From: Bin87 sp965207585
GTDB lineage: Bacteria; Chloroflexota; Dehalococcoidia; Lucifugimonadales; UBA3495
Assembly: GCA_965207585.1 (NCBI GenBank)
Contig: CBDBMT010000003.1
Location: 3,100,001-3,164,000, forward strand
Reading direction: 5' to 3'
DNA: 64,000 nucleotides
A model generated the notes under the pieces. That model was not told the origin of the DNA. It worked only from the letters and a program-made list of their open reading frames with translations, and searched no databases. The translations under genes and the position numbers were made by a program. Below, piece after piece: positions 51,124 through 58,382 of the stretch. How positions within the stretch are numbered: the first letter of the stretch is position 1; each line of letters starts with the position of its first letter.

Positions 51124-52941
51124 ATGCCTGGCATTGGGGACATATTCCGCAGGATTACTCGGCGCTCACGAGCGCCGGAGCCAGAGTTGGCTGAAACGTA
51201 CGATGCCGGATCGGATTTGCCACCGCCAGATCCTGCTGATTTGGCGCCTCCCGAGCCGCTCGCGTGGGAGCCTGAAGATGGAGGTCCTGCGCTGGCTTCT
51301 ACCCCGGAATTGGACGACCTGCGGCTCACGCCGCCCGATCAACCCGTATCATCCCAAGCGGCGTTTGATGATCAACCGCCGCGTGAAACCCTGGTTTCTT
51401 CTCCGCTCGAACCCCAGGTGAGTTTTGCGACTGACACGCGGGATGACAGCAATGTCGGCATACTTGACCCTCCCTTTGTTGAAGTCGGAGACGATGTCCT
51501 GGTCGATGATCCCCTGGTGTTGACCTGTCCGTATTGCGGGGCGGAAGGGCAACGGGTCGGGTCCCGCTGCGCCAATGAGAGATGCAACCGGGTGATCGTG
51601 CGGCTGCCGCCCTGGGCGCAGCACCGACGACACAATTGGTTCACACGGCGTATTTCGTGGCGCCGCATCGTCACGGCTTGCATTGCGGCGCTCCTGATTG
51701 TGTTCGTCATTTGGGTCAATTACCCGTTTGCGCCCGACCCGGTGGTGCTGTTCAAAAAGACCCAGACCCAGCTGACCATAGATGCCGGTCCCGGTTCCTG
51801 GACCGGCGTTGGCAGAGACCTCAGGCACAGCCGTCGGGTGGACATTGGACCGCCGCCGCCTTCAGGTCAGATCAGGTACTGGAACTTCGACGTTCCCGGT
51901 GACCCGTTGCTGTCCGAACCTGTCGCACAAGACACGCACGTTTACATCGGCTCGTCCGAAGGCATGTACGCGTTGTCCCACGCGGACCTGTCCATGATCG
52001 AAAAATGGGAAGGTGACACGCCCGGCCGGATAACGGCCGGCGCTGCGGTGATCGGCTTGTATCTATTCTTCGGGAGTACAGACCATACCGTCAGCTCGTG
52101 GAACGCATTTGACGGCCAGGTGCGCTGGAGCTTTCCCGCCGCTGACACGGTCGAAACCGCCCCCGTGGTTTCAGATGGCCTCGTGTACATCAGCTCCGGG
52201 GAGAGTTGGACCTATGCCTTGGATGCCCACACCGGAGCGTTGATCTGGAAAAAGCAGCTGGACAGCAACGCCAGCGACGCCGCTACCATTCACGACGGCA
52301 AGCTGTTCGTTGGCGACGAAAAAGGCGTGTTCTATATTTTGTCCGCCCGAACCGGCCAGGAATGGTTCCGTTTCCGAACCCCGCGAGCCATAAGCGGTTC
52401 GCCCGTAGTGTCCGAAGATGGAGAACGGGCCTATTTCTCCTCCGGCGGCCAGTTGTACGCCGTGGAAGCGACCCGCCGGGAGATACCAGGTCTTTATCAG
52501 TTCAAACAGTTGTGGGCTCAGCTTTGGCTCTGGCAGGTACCCGGAGTTCCACGTCCCAAGGGCCAGCAAGGGGGGCTGTGGCGGTTCACGCCTGAAAATC
52601 CTCTGCAGGGGGTCAAGAGCAGCCCCGCGCTGGTCGACGACGAAAACGGCGGCACGTTGTACGCCGGGGGCCTCGACAACTATGTCTATGCTTTAGACGC
52701 CATAACCGGCGATCCGCTGTGGACTTTCCGGACAGAGAATGGCGTGTGGGCTTCTCCCCTTGTAATCAAGGACCACCTGATCGTTGGAGACGAGTCCGGC
52801 ATCTTGTATTCGTTGGACCGATTGACCGGGCATGAAAACTGGAGCATGAACCTGGGGGCTCCCATCAAGATCCCGCCGATAGTGAGTAACGGGTTGCTGA
52901 TCGTGCGCACCGCCGACGGAAACGTATACGGCATCGAATAG
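51124..52941 (+). CDS. Membrane-anchored PQQ-like beta-propeller with zinc ribbon
   Basis: 605 residues. The first 130 are Pro/Asp/Glu-rich. A zinc ribbon follows, C-P-Y-C (135, 138) and C-A-N-E-R-C (149, 154), then one membrane segment at about 183-201. The rest is a seven- or eight-bladed propeller of PQQ-type repeats: V-Y-I-G-S-S-E-G-M-Y-A-L, V-Y-I-S-S-G-E-S-W-T-Y-A-L-D, T-G-D-P-L-W-T-F. With the ribbon inside and the propeller outside it would span the membrane. Resembles BamB-like propellers, but no enzyme residues are evident. ATG at 51124 has GGAG upstream; it lies 16 bases after the selenoprotein stop and could be co-transcribed. A strong terminator follows. Confidence 0.82.
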   Translation: MPGIGDIFRRITRRSRAPEPELAETYDAGSDLPPPDPADLAPPEPLAWEPEDGGPALASTPELDDLRLTPPDQPVSSQAAFDDQPPRETLVSSPLEPQVSFATDTRDDSNVGILDPPFVEVGDDVLVDDPLVLTCPYCGAEGQRVGSRCANERCNRVIVRLPPWAQHRRHNWFTRRISWRRIVTACIAALLIVFVIWVNYPFAPDPVVLFKKTQTQLTIDAGPGSWTGVGRDLRHSRRVDIGPPPPSGQIRYWNFDVPGDPLLSEPVAQDTHVYIGSSEGMYALSHADLSMIEKWEGDTPGRITAGAAVIGLYLFFGSTDHTVSSWNAFDGQVRWSFPAADTVETAPVVSDGLVYISSGESWTYALDAHTGALIWKKQLDSNASDAATIHDGKLFVGDEKGVFYILSARTGQEWFRFRTPRAISGSPVVSEDGERAYFSSGGQLYAVEATRREIPGLYQFKQLWAQLWLWQVPGVPRPKGQQGGLWRFTPENPLQGVKSSPALVDDENGGTLYAGGLDNYVYALDAITGDPLWTFRTENGVWASPLVIKDHLIVGDESGILYSLDRLTGHENWSMNLGAPIKIPPIVSNGLLIVRTADGNVYGIE

Positions 52942-52964
52942 CGCATTGCCCAACCCACTGATGA

Positions 52965-52999
52965 AAACGCCCCTGGCCAAATCGTGGCCAGGGGCGTTT
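52965..52999. terminator. Bidirectional terminator between convergent genes
   Basis: A perfect 15-bp stem (52965-52979 with 52985-52999), AAACGCCCCTGGCCA on the left, around a 5-base loop. A-runs and T-runs at the two ends of the stem supply a weak tail in each direction. It lies 24 bases after the propeller gene stop and 25 bases before the dppF stop on the other strand. Confidence 0.85.
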
Positions 53000-53023
53000 G
53001 CCGTTATATTCGGAAGCGGTTGG

Positions 53024-54004
53024 TCAATAGAGGTGGCACGAAACCCGGTGACCCGGAGATACCTCTTTCTCGACTGGCGCCTCTTCCGAGCACTGGGGCA
53101 TTGCGAACGGGCAGCGCGGGTGGAACCGGCAGCCGCTGGGCGGGTTGATCGGTGATGGAACCTCGCCCTGCAGCACGATGTCTTCCCGAATCAGGTCCGG
53201 GTGCGAAGGCAGCGCGGCGGAGAAGAGCGCCTTGGTGTAAGGATGCAGCGCGTTGTTGTAAAGCTCCTCGGTCTCGGCGTATTCGACGATTTGCCCAAGG
53301 TACATGACCGCCGTCTGATGCGCCATGTAACGCACCGTTGCCAGGTTGTGCGCGATGAGCAGGTAGCTGACGTTATACTGTTCCTGCAGGTCCTTGAGAA
53401 GATTCATGACCTGCGCGCGAATGGACACGTCGAGCGCGGATACCGGCTCGTCCAGGACGATCAGCTTGGGGTACGACACCAGCGCGGAGGCAACCGCGAT
53501 CCTCTGCCTCTGGCCTCCACTGAACTCGTGGGGATAGTTGTTGGCCTGCTGGGAGTGCAAACCGACCTGTGCCAGGACCTCGGCAACGCGGTCGTTTTTC
53601 TCCTGGGTGGTCACATTGCGGTTGACCACCAACGGCTCGGAAACGATGTCGCGCACCCGCATCCGGGGGCTGAGCGAAGACCACGGATCCTGGAAAACCG
53701 CCTGCACGGTGGTTCGGTATTCCTGGAGCTGGGAACCTCGGAAAGTGTTGATGTCCTCGCCATCAAGCAGGATTTCCCCGTCGGTGGGCGTTTCCAGGCG
53801 CAGCAGAAGTTTGCTGGTGGTGGTCTTGCCGCAACCCGATTCACCCACCAAGCCCAGAGTTTCCCCTTGTTTGATGGTGAAGGAGATCCCGTCCACGGCC
53901 TGCACATAGCCGATGGTCTTCATCAAAATCAGACCCTTGGTGACCGGAAAATATTTCTTCAGGCCGGTGACTTCCAGAAGGTTATTGTCAGTAGCAACTG
54001 CCAT
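53024..54004 (-). CDS. dppF: Dipeptide/oligopeptide ABC transporter ATPase, DppF/OppF type
   Basis: 326-residue cytoplasmic ATPase of a peptide-type importer. Walker A is G-E-S-G-C-G-K-T-T, signature L-S-G-G-Q-R-Q-R, Walker B L-I-V-L-D-E-P-V-S-A-L-D, then the switch L-I-A-H-N. The C-terminal extension has G-C-R-F-H-P-R-C-P-F. Last gene of the operon, 53 bases after dppD. The operon's binding protein and permeases are missing or broken (see 55189-55682), so this ATPase has no complete local transporter. Confidence 0.94.
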   Translation of the reverse strand: MAVATDNNLLEVTGLKKYFPVTKGLILMKTIGYVQAVDGISFTIKQGETLGLVGESGCGKTTTSKLLLRLETPTDGEILLDGEDINTFRGSQLQEYRTTVQAVFQDPWSSLSPRMRVRDIVSEPLVVNRNVTTQEKNDRVAEVLAQVGLHSQQANNYPHEFSGGQRQRIAVASALVSYPKLIVLDEPVSALDVSIRAQVMNLLKDLQEQYNVSYLLIAHNLATVRYMAHQTAVMYLGQIVEYAETEELYNNALHPYTKALFSAALPSHPDLIREDIVLQGEVPSPINPPSGCRFHPRCPFAMPQCSEEAPVEKEVSPGHRVSCHLY

Positions 54005-54057
54005 CGTGGTCGGGACCTCCTCTGCGGGGAATTACGGAGTGCGGTGGGGCGCGCAGT

Positions 54058-55101
54058 CTATCCGGTCGTCCCGGTCGGCGCCACGTATTCTGCAATGGGC
54101 GTTCCTTCCCAATCCGAGTGCAGCGCCCAGCAGTCAGCGTGATGCGCCTCCGCAAGTTGGATGGACGTGGGATATGTTTCCAGACACCGATCGGAGACAT
54201 ACGGGCAACGCGGCGCGAAACGGCACCCTTCCGGCAGGTTGGACAGCAACGGCGGCTGCCCTTCGATGGAGTACAGGCGGTCAACGCGTTCCTCCAGTTT
54301 GGGCACGGAATTGATCAACGCTTGGGTATACGGGTGCGCCGGACGGCTGAAGATGTCCCGCACGTCACCCTGCTCGATGATCCGGCCCGCGTACATCACC
54401 GCTACGCGGTCGCACATACGGGCCACCACGCCGAAGTCGTGGGTAATGAAGATGATCGCCAGCCCGGTTTCTGCCTGGATTTCCTTCAGGAGCCGCAGGT
54501 ATTGCAACTGGATTGTCACGTCCAGCGCGGTGGTTGGCTCGTCGGCAATGATGATGCCGGGCTCGCACGACATGGCGATCGCGCCCACCACGCGCTGCTT
54601 CATGCCACCCGACATCTGGTGCGGGTAGTCATCCAGCCGCCGCTCCGGCGCCGCCACGTTCACTTTCCGCAATGCGTCCACCGCCCGGCCCAGCATCGAG
54701 CTCTTGTTTTCCCGGTGAGCGATGCCCAGCGCTTCGCGCAACTGGTTGCCAATGGTGAACACGGGATTGAGGGAGGTTTGCGGGTCCTGCAGAATCATCG
54801 AAATCTGCCGGCCGCGAACGTCGCGCATCTCGTCTTCGCTTTTCTGCAAGATGTCTTCGCCGTTGAGGACTATCTCGCCTTCCACGATGCGCCCGGCCGG
54901 CCTCGGGACCAAACGCAACAGCGACAACGCCGTCATTGTCTTGCCGCAGCCCGATTCACCCACGATACCAAGCGTCTCTCCCTTCTTCAGATCGAAGGAG
55001 ATACCGTCGACCGCCTTGACGGTGGCCGCCCGTGTGAAGATGTAGGTCTTGAGGTTGTTGACCTCGAGGATGGTATCCGTGGCAGTTTGTACAGCGGTCA
55101 T
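54058..55101 (-). CDS. dppD: Dipeptide/oligopeptide ABC transporter ATPase, DppD/OppD type
   Basis: 347-residue ATPase. Walker A is G-E-S-G-C-G-K-T-M, signature M-S-G-G-M-K-Q-R-V, Walker B I-I-I-A-D-E-P-T-T-A-L-D and switch F-I-T-H-D-F. The C-terminal extension has G-C-R-F-A-P-R-C-P-Y. AGGGGA precedes the ATG. It lies 87 bases after the stop of the truncated permease. It looks intact and under selection, so it may now serve another permease pair. Confidence 0.94.
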   Translation of the reverse strand: MTAVQTATDTILEVNNLKTYIFTRAATVKAVDGISFDLKKGETLGIVGESGCGKTMTALSLLRLVPRPAGRIVEGEIVLNGEDILQKSEDEMRDVRGRQISMILQDPQTSLNPVFTIGNQLREALGIAHRENKSSMLGRAVDALRKVNVAAPERRLDDYPHQMSGGMKQRVVGAIAMSCEPGIIIADEPTTALDVTIQLQYLRLLKEIQAETGLAIIFITHDFGVVARMCDRVAVMYAGRIIEQGDVRDIFSRPAHPYTQALINSVPKLEERVDRLYSIEGQPPLLSNLPEGCRFAPRCPYVSDRCLETYPTSIQLAEAHHADCWALHSDWEGTPIAEYVAPTGTTG

Positions 55102-55188
55102 GGCAGCATTCCCCTCTGCATTGGTTTGGTCGGCGTGTCGGTGAGATTATAACGTGTTGCGCGCTCGATGTGGTCAGCCGTCGGAGAC

Positions 55189-55511
55189 TTACACATTCCT
55201 CAGCTTGGGATCCAACCGATCCCGCAGCCAGTCGCCCAGAAGGTTCATCGACAGCACGGTCAGCACGATAGCGAGGCAGGGGAACATGAAGATCCAGTAG
55301 GAACTGGTGATGACCTCCCGCCCATCGGCCGCCATCAACCCCCACGCGGGATTGGGCCGCGGTATGCCGGCTCCCAGGAAGCTCAACGTGGCCTCAAGGA
55401 TGATCACGTGCCCCACCTCCAACGTTGCCAGCACGATCACCGTGTTGAAAACGTTGGGGAAGATGTGCTTCATCATGATCCGCAAATTGGAGGCGCCGGC
55501 CACCCGGGCCC
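55189..55511 (-). pseudogene. DppC permease, only the C-terminal third remains
   Basis: About 108 residues of a DppC-type permease survive: the EAA loop R-V-A-G-A-S-N-L-R-I-M-M, two or three membrane segments and the P-K-L-R-N-V end. Upstream of about 55511 the frame turns into the out-of-frame start of a binding protein, with none of the permease N-terminus (no first membrane segment, no G-T-D-x-x-G-R-D region). No start codon or ribosome site fits it. The cut falls exactly inside the EAA loop. Confidence 0.85.
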
Positions 55512-55682
55512 GGTCGGCGTGTTGGTGGGCGCGGCAACCTGCGGAGCAGCGGTAGCCGCGGGGGCAGGAGCCGCCGGAGCGGCTGATTCCTGGGCTCCGC
55601 CACACGCCACAAGGAATGCGGTGAGCGCCAGGATCGTCATCAGTGCGATTGCCGGAAGTTTCAGGTGCCGTCTGATTGACAT
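55512..55682 (-). pseudogene. Substrate-binding lipoprotein, only the signal peptide and linker remain
   Basis: Starts at 55682 with a good GGAGGA ribosome site. It gives M-S-I-R-R, a hydrophobic core and lipobox L-V-A-C, then an Ala/Pro-rich linker ending near P-T-N-T-P-T, as in the intact binding protein at 3743-5551. It then runs into permease sequence in another frame and stops at 55473. The mature domain of about 500 residues is absent. Together with the truncated permease it marks loss of roughly 3 kb: most of the binding-protein gene, all of dppB, and the front of dppC. Confidence 0.82.
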
Positions 55683-55990
55683 GGTCTTCCTCCAGATTCG
55701 CGTTCAAATTATGTGCCTCAGCGCGATCCGCGCCCGGCAGCGGCTACCCGGATCGCCCATGAGCATAGGCATCATAGGGAATTTCAATCAGCCCAGTCAA
55801 TTCGCACTTTTGCCAATATGCGACACGATAATCGGCGTGTGATAACAATATTGTGACAGTTTTCGTCCCATACTATCGAAAAACCGCCAATATGAACGTA
55901 GTCAGTTACGACAAGATAATATATTCTCATTGGCATTACGAATACGCAATATTTATTCTTGCAATGTATCACTAAAGGCGATACAAAAGA
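55683..55990. other. AT-rich intergenic region upstream of the broken dpp operon
   Basis: About 300 bases, clearly richer in A and T than the genes around it, especially 55800-55980. It contains a 10-base palindrome ACAATATTGT (55845-55854), two copies of GCCAATATG (55812-55820 and 55886-55894) and several AT hexamers. It should hold the promoter and control sites of the dpp operon. A 62-codon minus-strand frame here has no coding character. Confidence 0.5.
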
Positions 55991-56038
55991 TGCCGCGGCG
56001 GCTGTTCACACCTAACAGGTGGATCAACCGCCGCGGCA
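55981..56038 (-). terminator. Terminator after the flavin monooxygenase gene
   Basis: TGCCGCGGCGG (55991-56001) pairs perfectly with CCGCCGCGGCA (56028-56038). A small inner hairpin, CACCT/AGGTG, sits in the loop. On the minus strand TCTTTTGTAT follows. It is 30 bases after the stop of the gene ending at 56069. Confidence 0.7.
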
Positions 56039-56068
56039 GCCGATGAGCTTGCCGAGCGTGATGCAGCG

Positions 56069-56911
56069 CTACATCACTGCCTCCGCGATCCGGTCGATTT
56101 CATCCAGCGCACTGGCGTCGGTTGTGTCGCCCAGCCTGATGATCACTCGGTTTGCGCCGGCATCTTCGAACCGCGATATCGTGTCGCGATCTGGCGCTTG
56201 ACCGAATACGGTGATGTCGATTCCCGATGGATCTCTGCCCGACGCCTCGGCCAACTCGTCGATAGCGGCCTTGCCGGCGGCGATCTGGTCGGGGCTGGCC
56301 GCAGTGGGCATCCAACCGTCACCCCATCGGGCGACGCGGCGGAAGACGTTGCGCGCGTTGCCACCCAGAAGCACCGGAGGGCCACCCTCCTGGGCCGGCT
56401 TCGGGTTGCACTGAACCGGCGGGAAATCGTAGTACTGGCCATGGTATTCGGCGGAATCCTGCGTCCACAACGCGCGCATGACCTCGATGGCCTCACGTGC
56501 TTGCGTCCACCGATGATCGAAATCGCCGCCCATGATCTCCGTTTCCTCTCGCAACCATCCCGTGCCGATCCCCAGGATGAATCGCCCACCGGAAAAACGG
56601 TCCAGGGTCGATATGGCGCCGGCTAGAACCAACGGGTTGCGTTCCGGAATGAGTGTAATACCCGTACCCAACTTGATCCGGCTCGTTACCGCCGACGCTC
56701 GGGCGAGTCCGATATAAGGATCACCCATGTCCGCCATGTAGGGCGGGATGGAGCCGTCCGGCGAACCAGGATATTTCGATGCCGGATTGATCGGCATCAC
56801 CGGATGCTCGGGCAACCATATGGACTCGAACCCGGCGTTTTCAGCCCGCGCGGCAATGTCCGCCACGTCGATTGAGTTGGTCGAGATTGACATATTCAAA
56901 CCGATGTCCAT
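56069..56911 (-). CDS. LLM-class flavin (probably F420)-dependent oxidoreductase
   Basis: 280 residues of the luciferase-like monooxygenase family. The N-terminus has G-L-N-M-S-I and a G-F-E-S-I-W-L-P-E-H strand. I-K-L-G-T-G-I-T-L-I-P-E-R-N-P follows, then F-I-L-G-I-G-T-G-W-L-R-E-E and W-G-D-G-W-M-P. This pattern is usual for F420-dependent members (TIGR03619-like), but the cofactor is not proven. GGAGG lies a few bases before the ATG at 56911, ruling out an in-frame start 72 bases upstream. Substrate unknown. It is only loosely similar to the other flavin monooxygenase at 31 kb. Confidence 0.9.
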   Translation of the reverse strand: MDIGLNMSISTNSIDVADIAARAENAGFESIWLPEHPVMPINPASKYPGSPDGSIPPYMADMGDPYIGLARASAVTSRIKLGTGITLIPERNPLVLAGAISTLDRFSGGRFILGIGTGWLREETEIMGGDFDHRWTQAREAIEVMRALWTQDSAEYHGQYYDFPPVQCNPKPAQEGGPPVLLGGNARNVFRRVARWGDGWMPTAASPDQIAAGKAAIDELAEASGRDPSGIDITVFGQAPDRDTISRFEDAGANRVIIRLGDTTDASALDEIDRIAEAVM

Positions 56912-57069
56912 CGTTGCCTCCAGGGTCAGTATCGAATGCCGTATTCGGCCCGGATAATAGCACTGCGCCCGGCCCGCGTCCATGCGGCGGCATAGCCGCC
57001 CAGTGATATACTTGATGACGGATTTTTCTTTTCATCAACAATTGTACGTTCATAATCAGGAACTCTCCT

Positions 57070-57459
57070 ATGCCCCTGTACGTAATGCTTGCCAGTTTCA
57101 CGGGTCGCGGCCGGCGAATGGGCCAGGACAACCCCAACCTGCTGAGCGACGCCGCGAATGATGCAGAGACCCCAACCAGCAAGGTGCTGACGCAATACGC
57201 CGTGTTGGGACGCTACGATTTCGTCATCATCACCGAAGCGCAGGACAACCAGTCCGCCGCCAGGTTATCGCTGGATCTGGGCGTGCGCGCCGGTTTGAAT
57301 ATCGAAACGCTTCCCGCGCTGCCCATCGGTGTCCTGTCTGATGAGGAACACATCAGCATCCTGCGGGATGTTGCTGTGGCCCTCAACGTCCCCGGTGGTC
57401 CCGACGAAGCCGGCGAGGAAACCGACGATTCCTGGCGATTGCCCGACGACCCGGACTGA
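57070..57459 (+). CDS. GYD-domain protein
   Basis: 129 residues. M-P-L-Y-V-M-L-A-S-F-T and V-L-G-R-Y-D-F-V-I-I-T-E-A followed by A-A-R-L-S-L-D-L-G match the GYD ferredoxin-like domain (about residues 1-95). The last 30 residues are acidic and probably flexible. Function of the family is unknown. AGGA precedes the ATG. ThiD follows 30 bases later on the same strand. Confidence 0.83.
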   Translation: MPLYVMLASFTGRGRRMGQDNPNLLSDAANDAETPTSKVLTQYAVLGRYDFVIITEAQDNQSAARLSLDLGVRAGLNIETLPALPIGVLSDEEHISILRDVAVALNVPGGPDEAGEETDDSWRLPDDPD

Positions 57460-57489
57460 ACGGCTGCGAAACCGAAGGCGGTAACTGGC

Positions 57490-58287
57490 ATGGCCGATGC
57501 GCGCCCACCCACCGTAATGACCATCGCCGGCTCTGACTCGGGCGGCGGCGCCGGCATTCAGGCAGACCTCAAGACTTTCTCCGCGTTGGGCGTCTTTGGC
57601 ACGTCCACCCTCACGGCGATTACCGCTCAAAACACCGTGGGAGTCAGCGCGGTGCATGAGATCCCCACCGAGGTCATCTCCGCACAAATCGACGCAGTGG
57701 TTACAGACATCGGCGCCGACGCGGTCAAGACGGGTATGCTGTCGTCCAGCGAGATCGTGGAAACGGTCGCCGAAGCCATCCGACGACACGGCATCACCAA
57801 CCTGGTGGTTGACCCAGTGATGGTCGCCAAGAGTGGAGACCGCCTGCTGCGAGAGGAAGCCATCCAGTCCATCTGCAAATCGCTGATACCACTGGCGGCG
57901 GTGGTTACGCCCAATATCCCTGAGGCAGAAGATTTGACAGGTCGTGACATCCAGTCCGATGAGGATGTGCGGGAGGCCGCGGTGCGTATCGTGGCCATGG
58001 GCGCGCGTTCCGTAGTGGTCAAAGGTGGACACCGCGACGGTCCCCCCACCGACGTTCTATACGATGGGAGCAGTTTCCAGGAGTTCACCACCGAGCGCAT
58101 CCCTTCCACGAACACCCATGGCACCGGCTGCACGTTCGCGTCGGCGGTTGCAGCCGGGCTGGCTCACGGCTTCGACGTGCCCGCCGCGGTGGCCCAGGCG
58201 AAAGATTACGTCACTGCCGCCATTCGCGCCTCCTACCCGATTGGGCAGGGTCACGGTCCCTTGCACCATTTTCACGCGTATTGGTGA
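57490..58287 (+). CDS. thiD: Hydroxymethylpyrimidine (phosphate) kinase
   Basis: 265-residue ribokinase-fold kinase that phosphorylates the pyrimidine moiety of thiamine. T-I-A-G-S-D-S-G-G-G-A-G-I-Q-A-D is the signature start. V-D-P-V-M-V-A-K-S-G follows, then T-P-N-I-P-E-A-E and the catalytic G-T-G-C-T-F-A-S-A. Length is standard, with no fused ThiE or TenA. ThiE is at 47 kb. It follows the GYD gene and precedes ileS. Confidence 0.94.
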   Translation: MADARPPTVMTIAGSDSGGGAGIQADLKTFSALGVFGTSTLTAITAQNTVGVSAVHEIPTEVISAQIDAVVTDIGADAVKTGMLSSSEIVETVAEAIRRHGITNLVVDPVMVAKSGDRLLREEAIQSICKSLIPLAAVVTPNIPEAEDLTGRDIQSDEDVREAAVRIVAMGARSVVVKGGHRDGPPTDVLYDGSSFQEFTTERIPSTNTHGTGCTFASAVAAGLAHGFDVPAAVAQAKDYVTAAIRASYPIGQGHGPLHHFHAYW

Positions 58288-58382
58288 AACCGGCCCTGCG
58301 CTATAATCGGGTTTCAGCCAGGTTTTTGGGTTTTCAGACAGGGCGCGGGTCTATTCGCGCGCAACGATGAGGTACTACAGCC

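Noticed and set aside
55784..55972. A 62-codon minus-strand open frame in the AT-rich region
   Set aside because: No ribosome site or family resemblance; its composition is that of non-coding AT-rich DNA.
58288..58382. T-box riboswitch upstream of ileS
   Set aside because: The 95-base leader lacks the T-box sequence, specifier stem and terminator hairpin; only a weak TATAAT is present.
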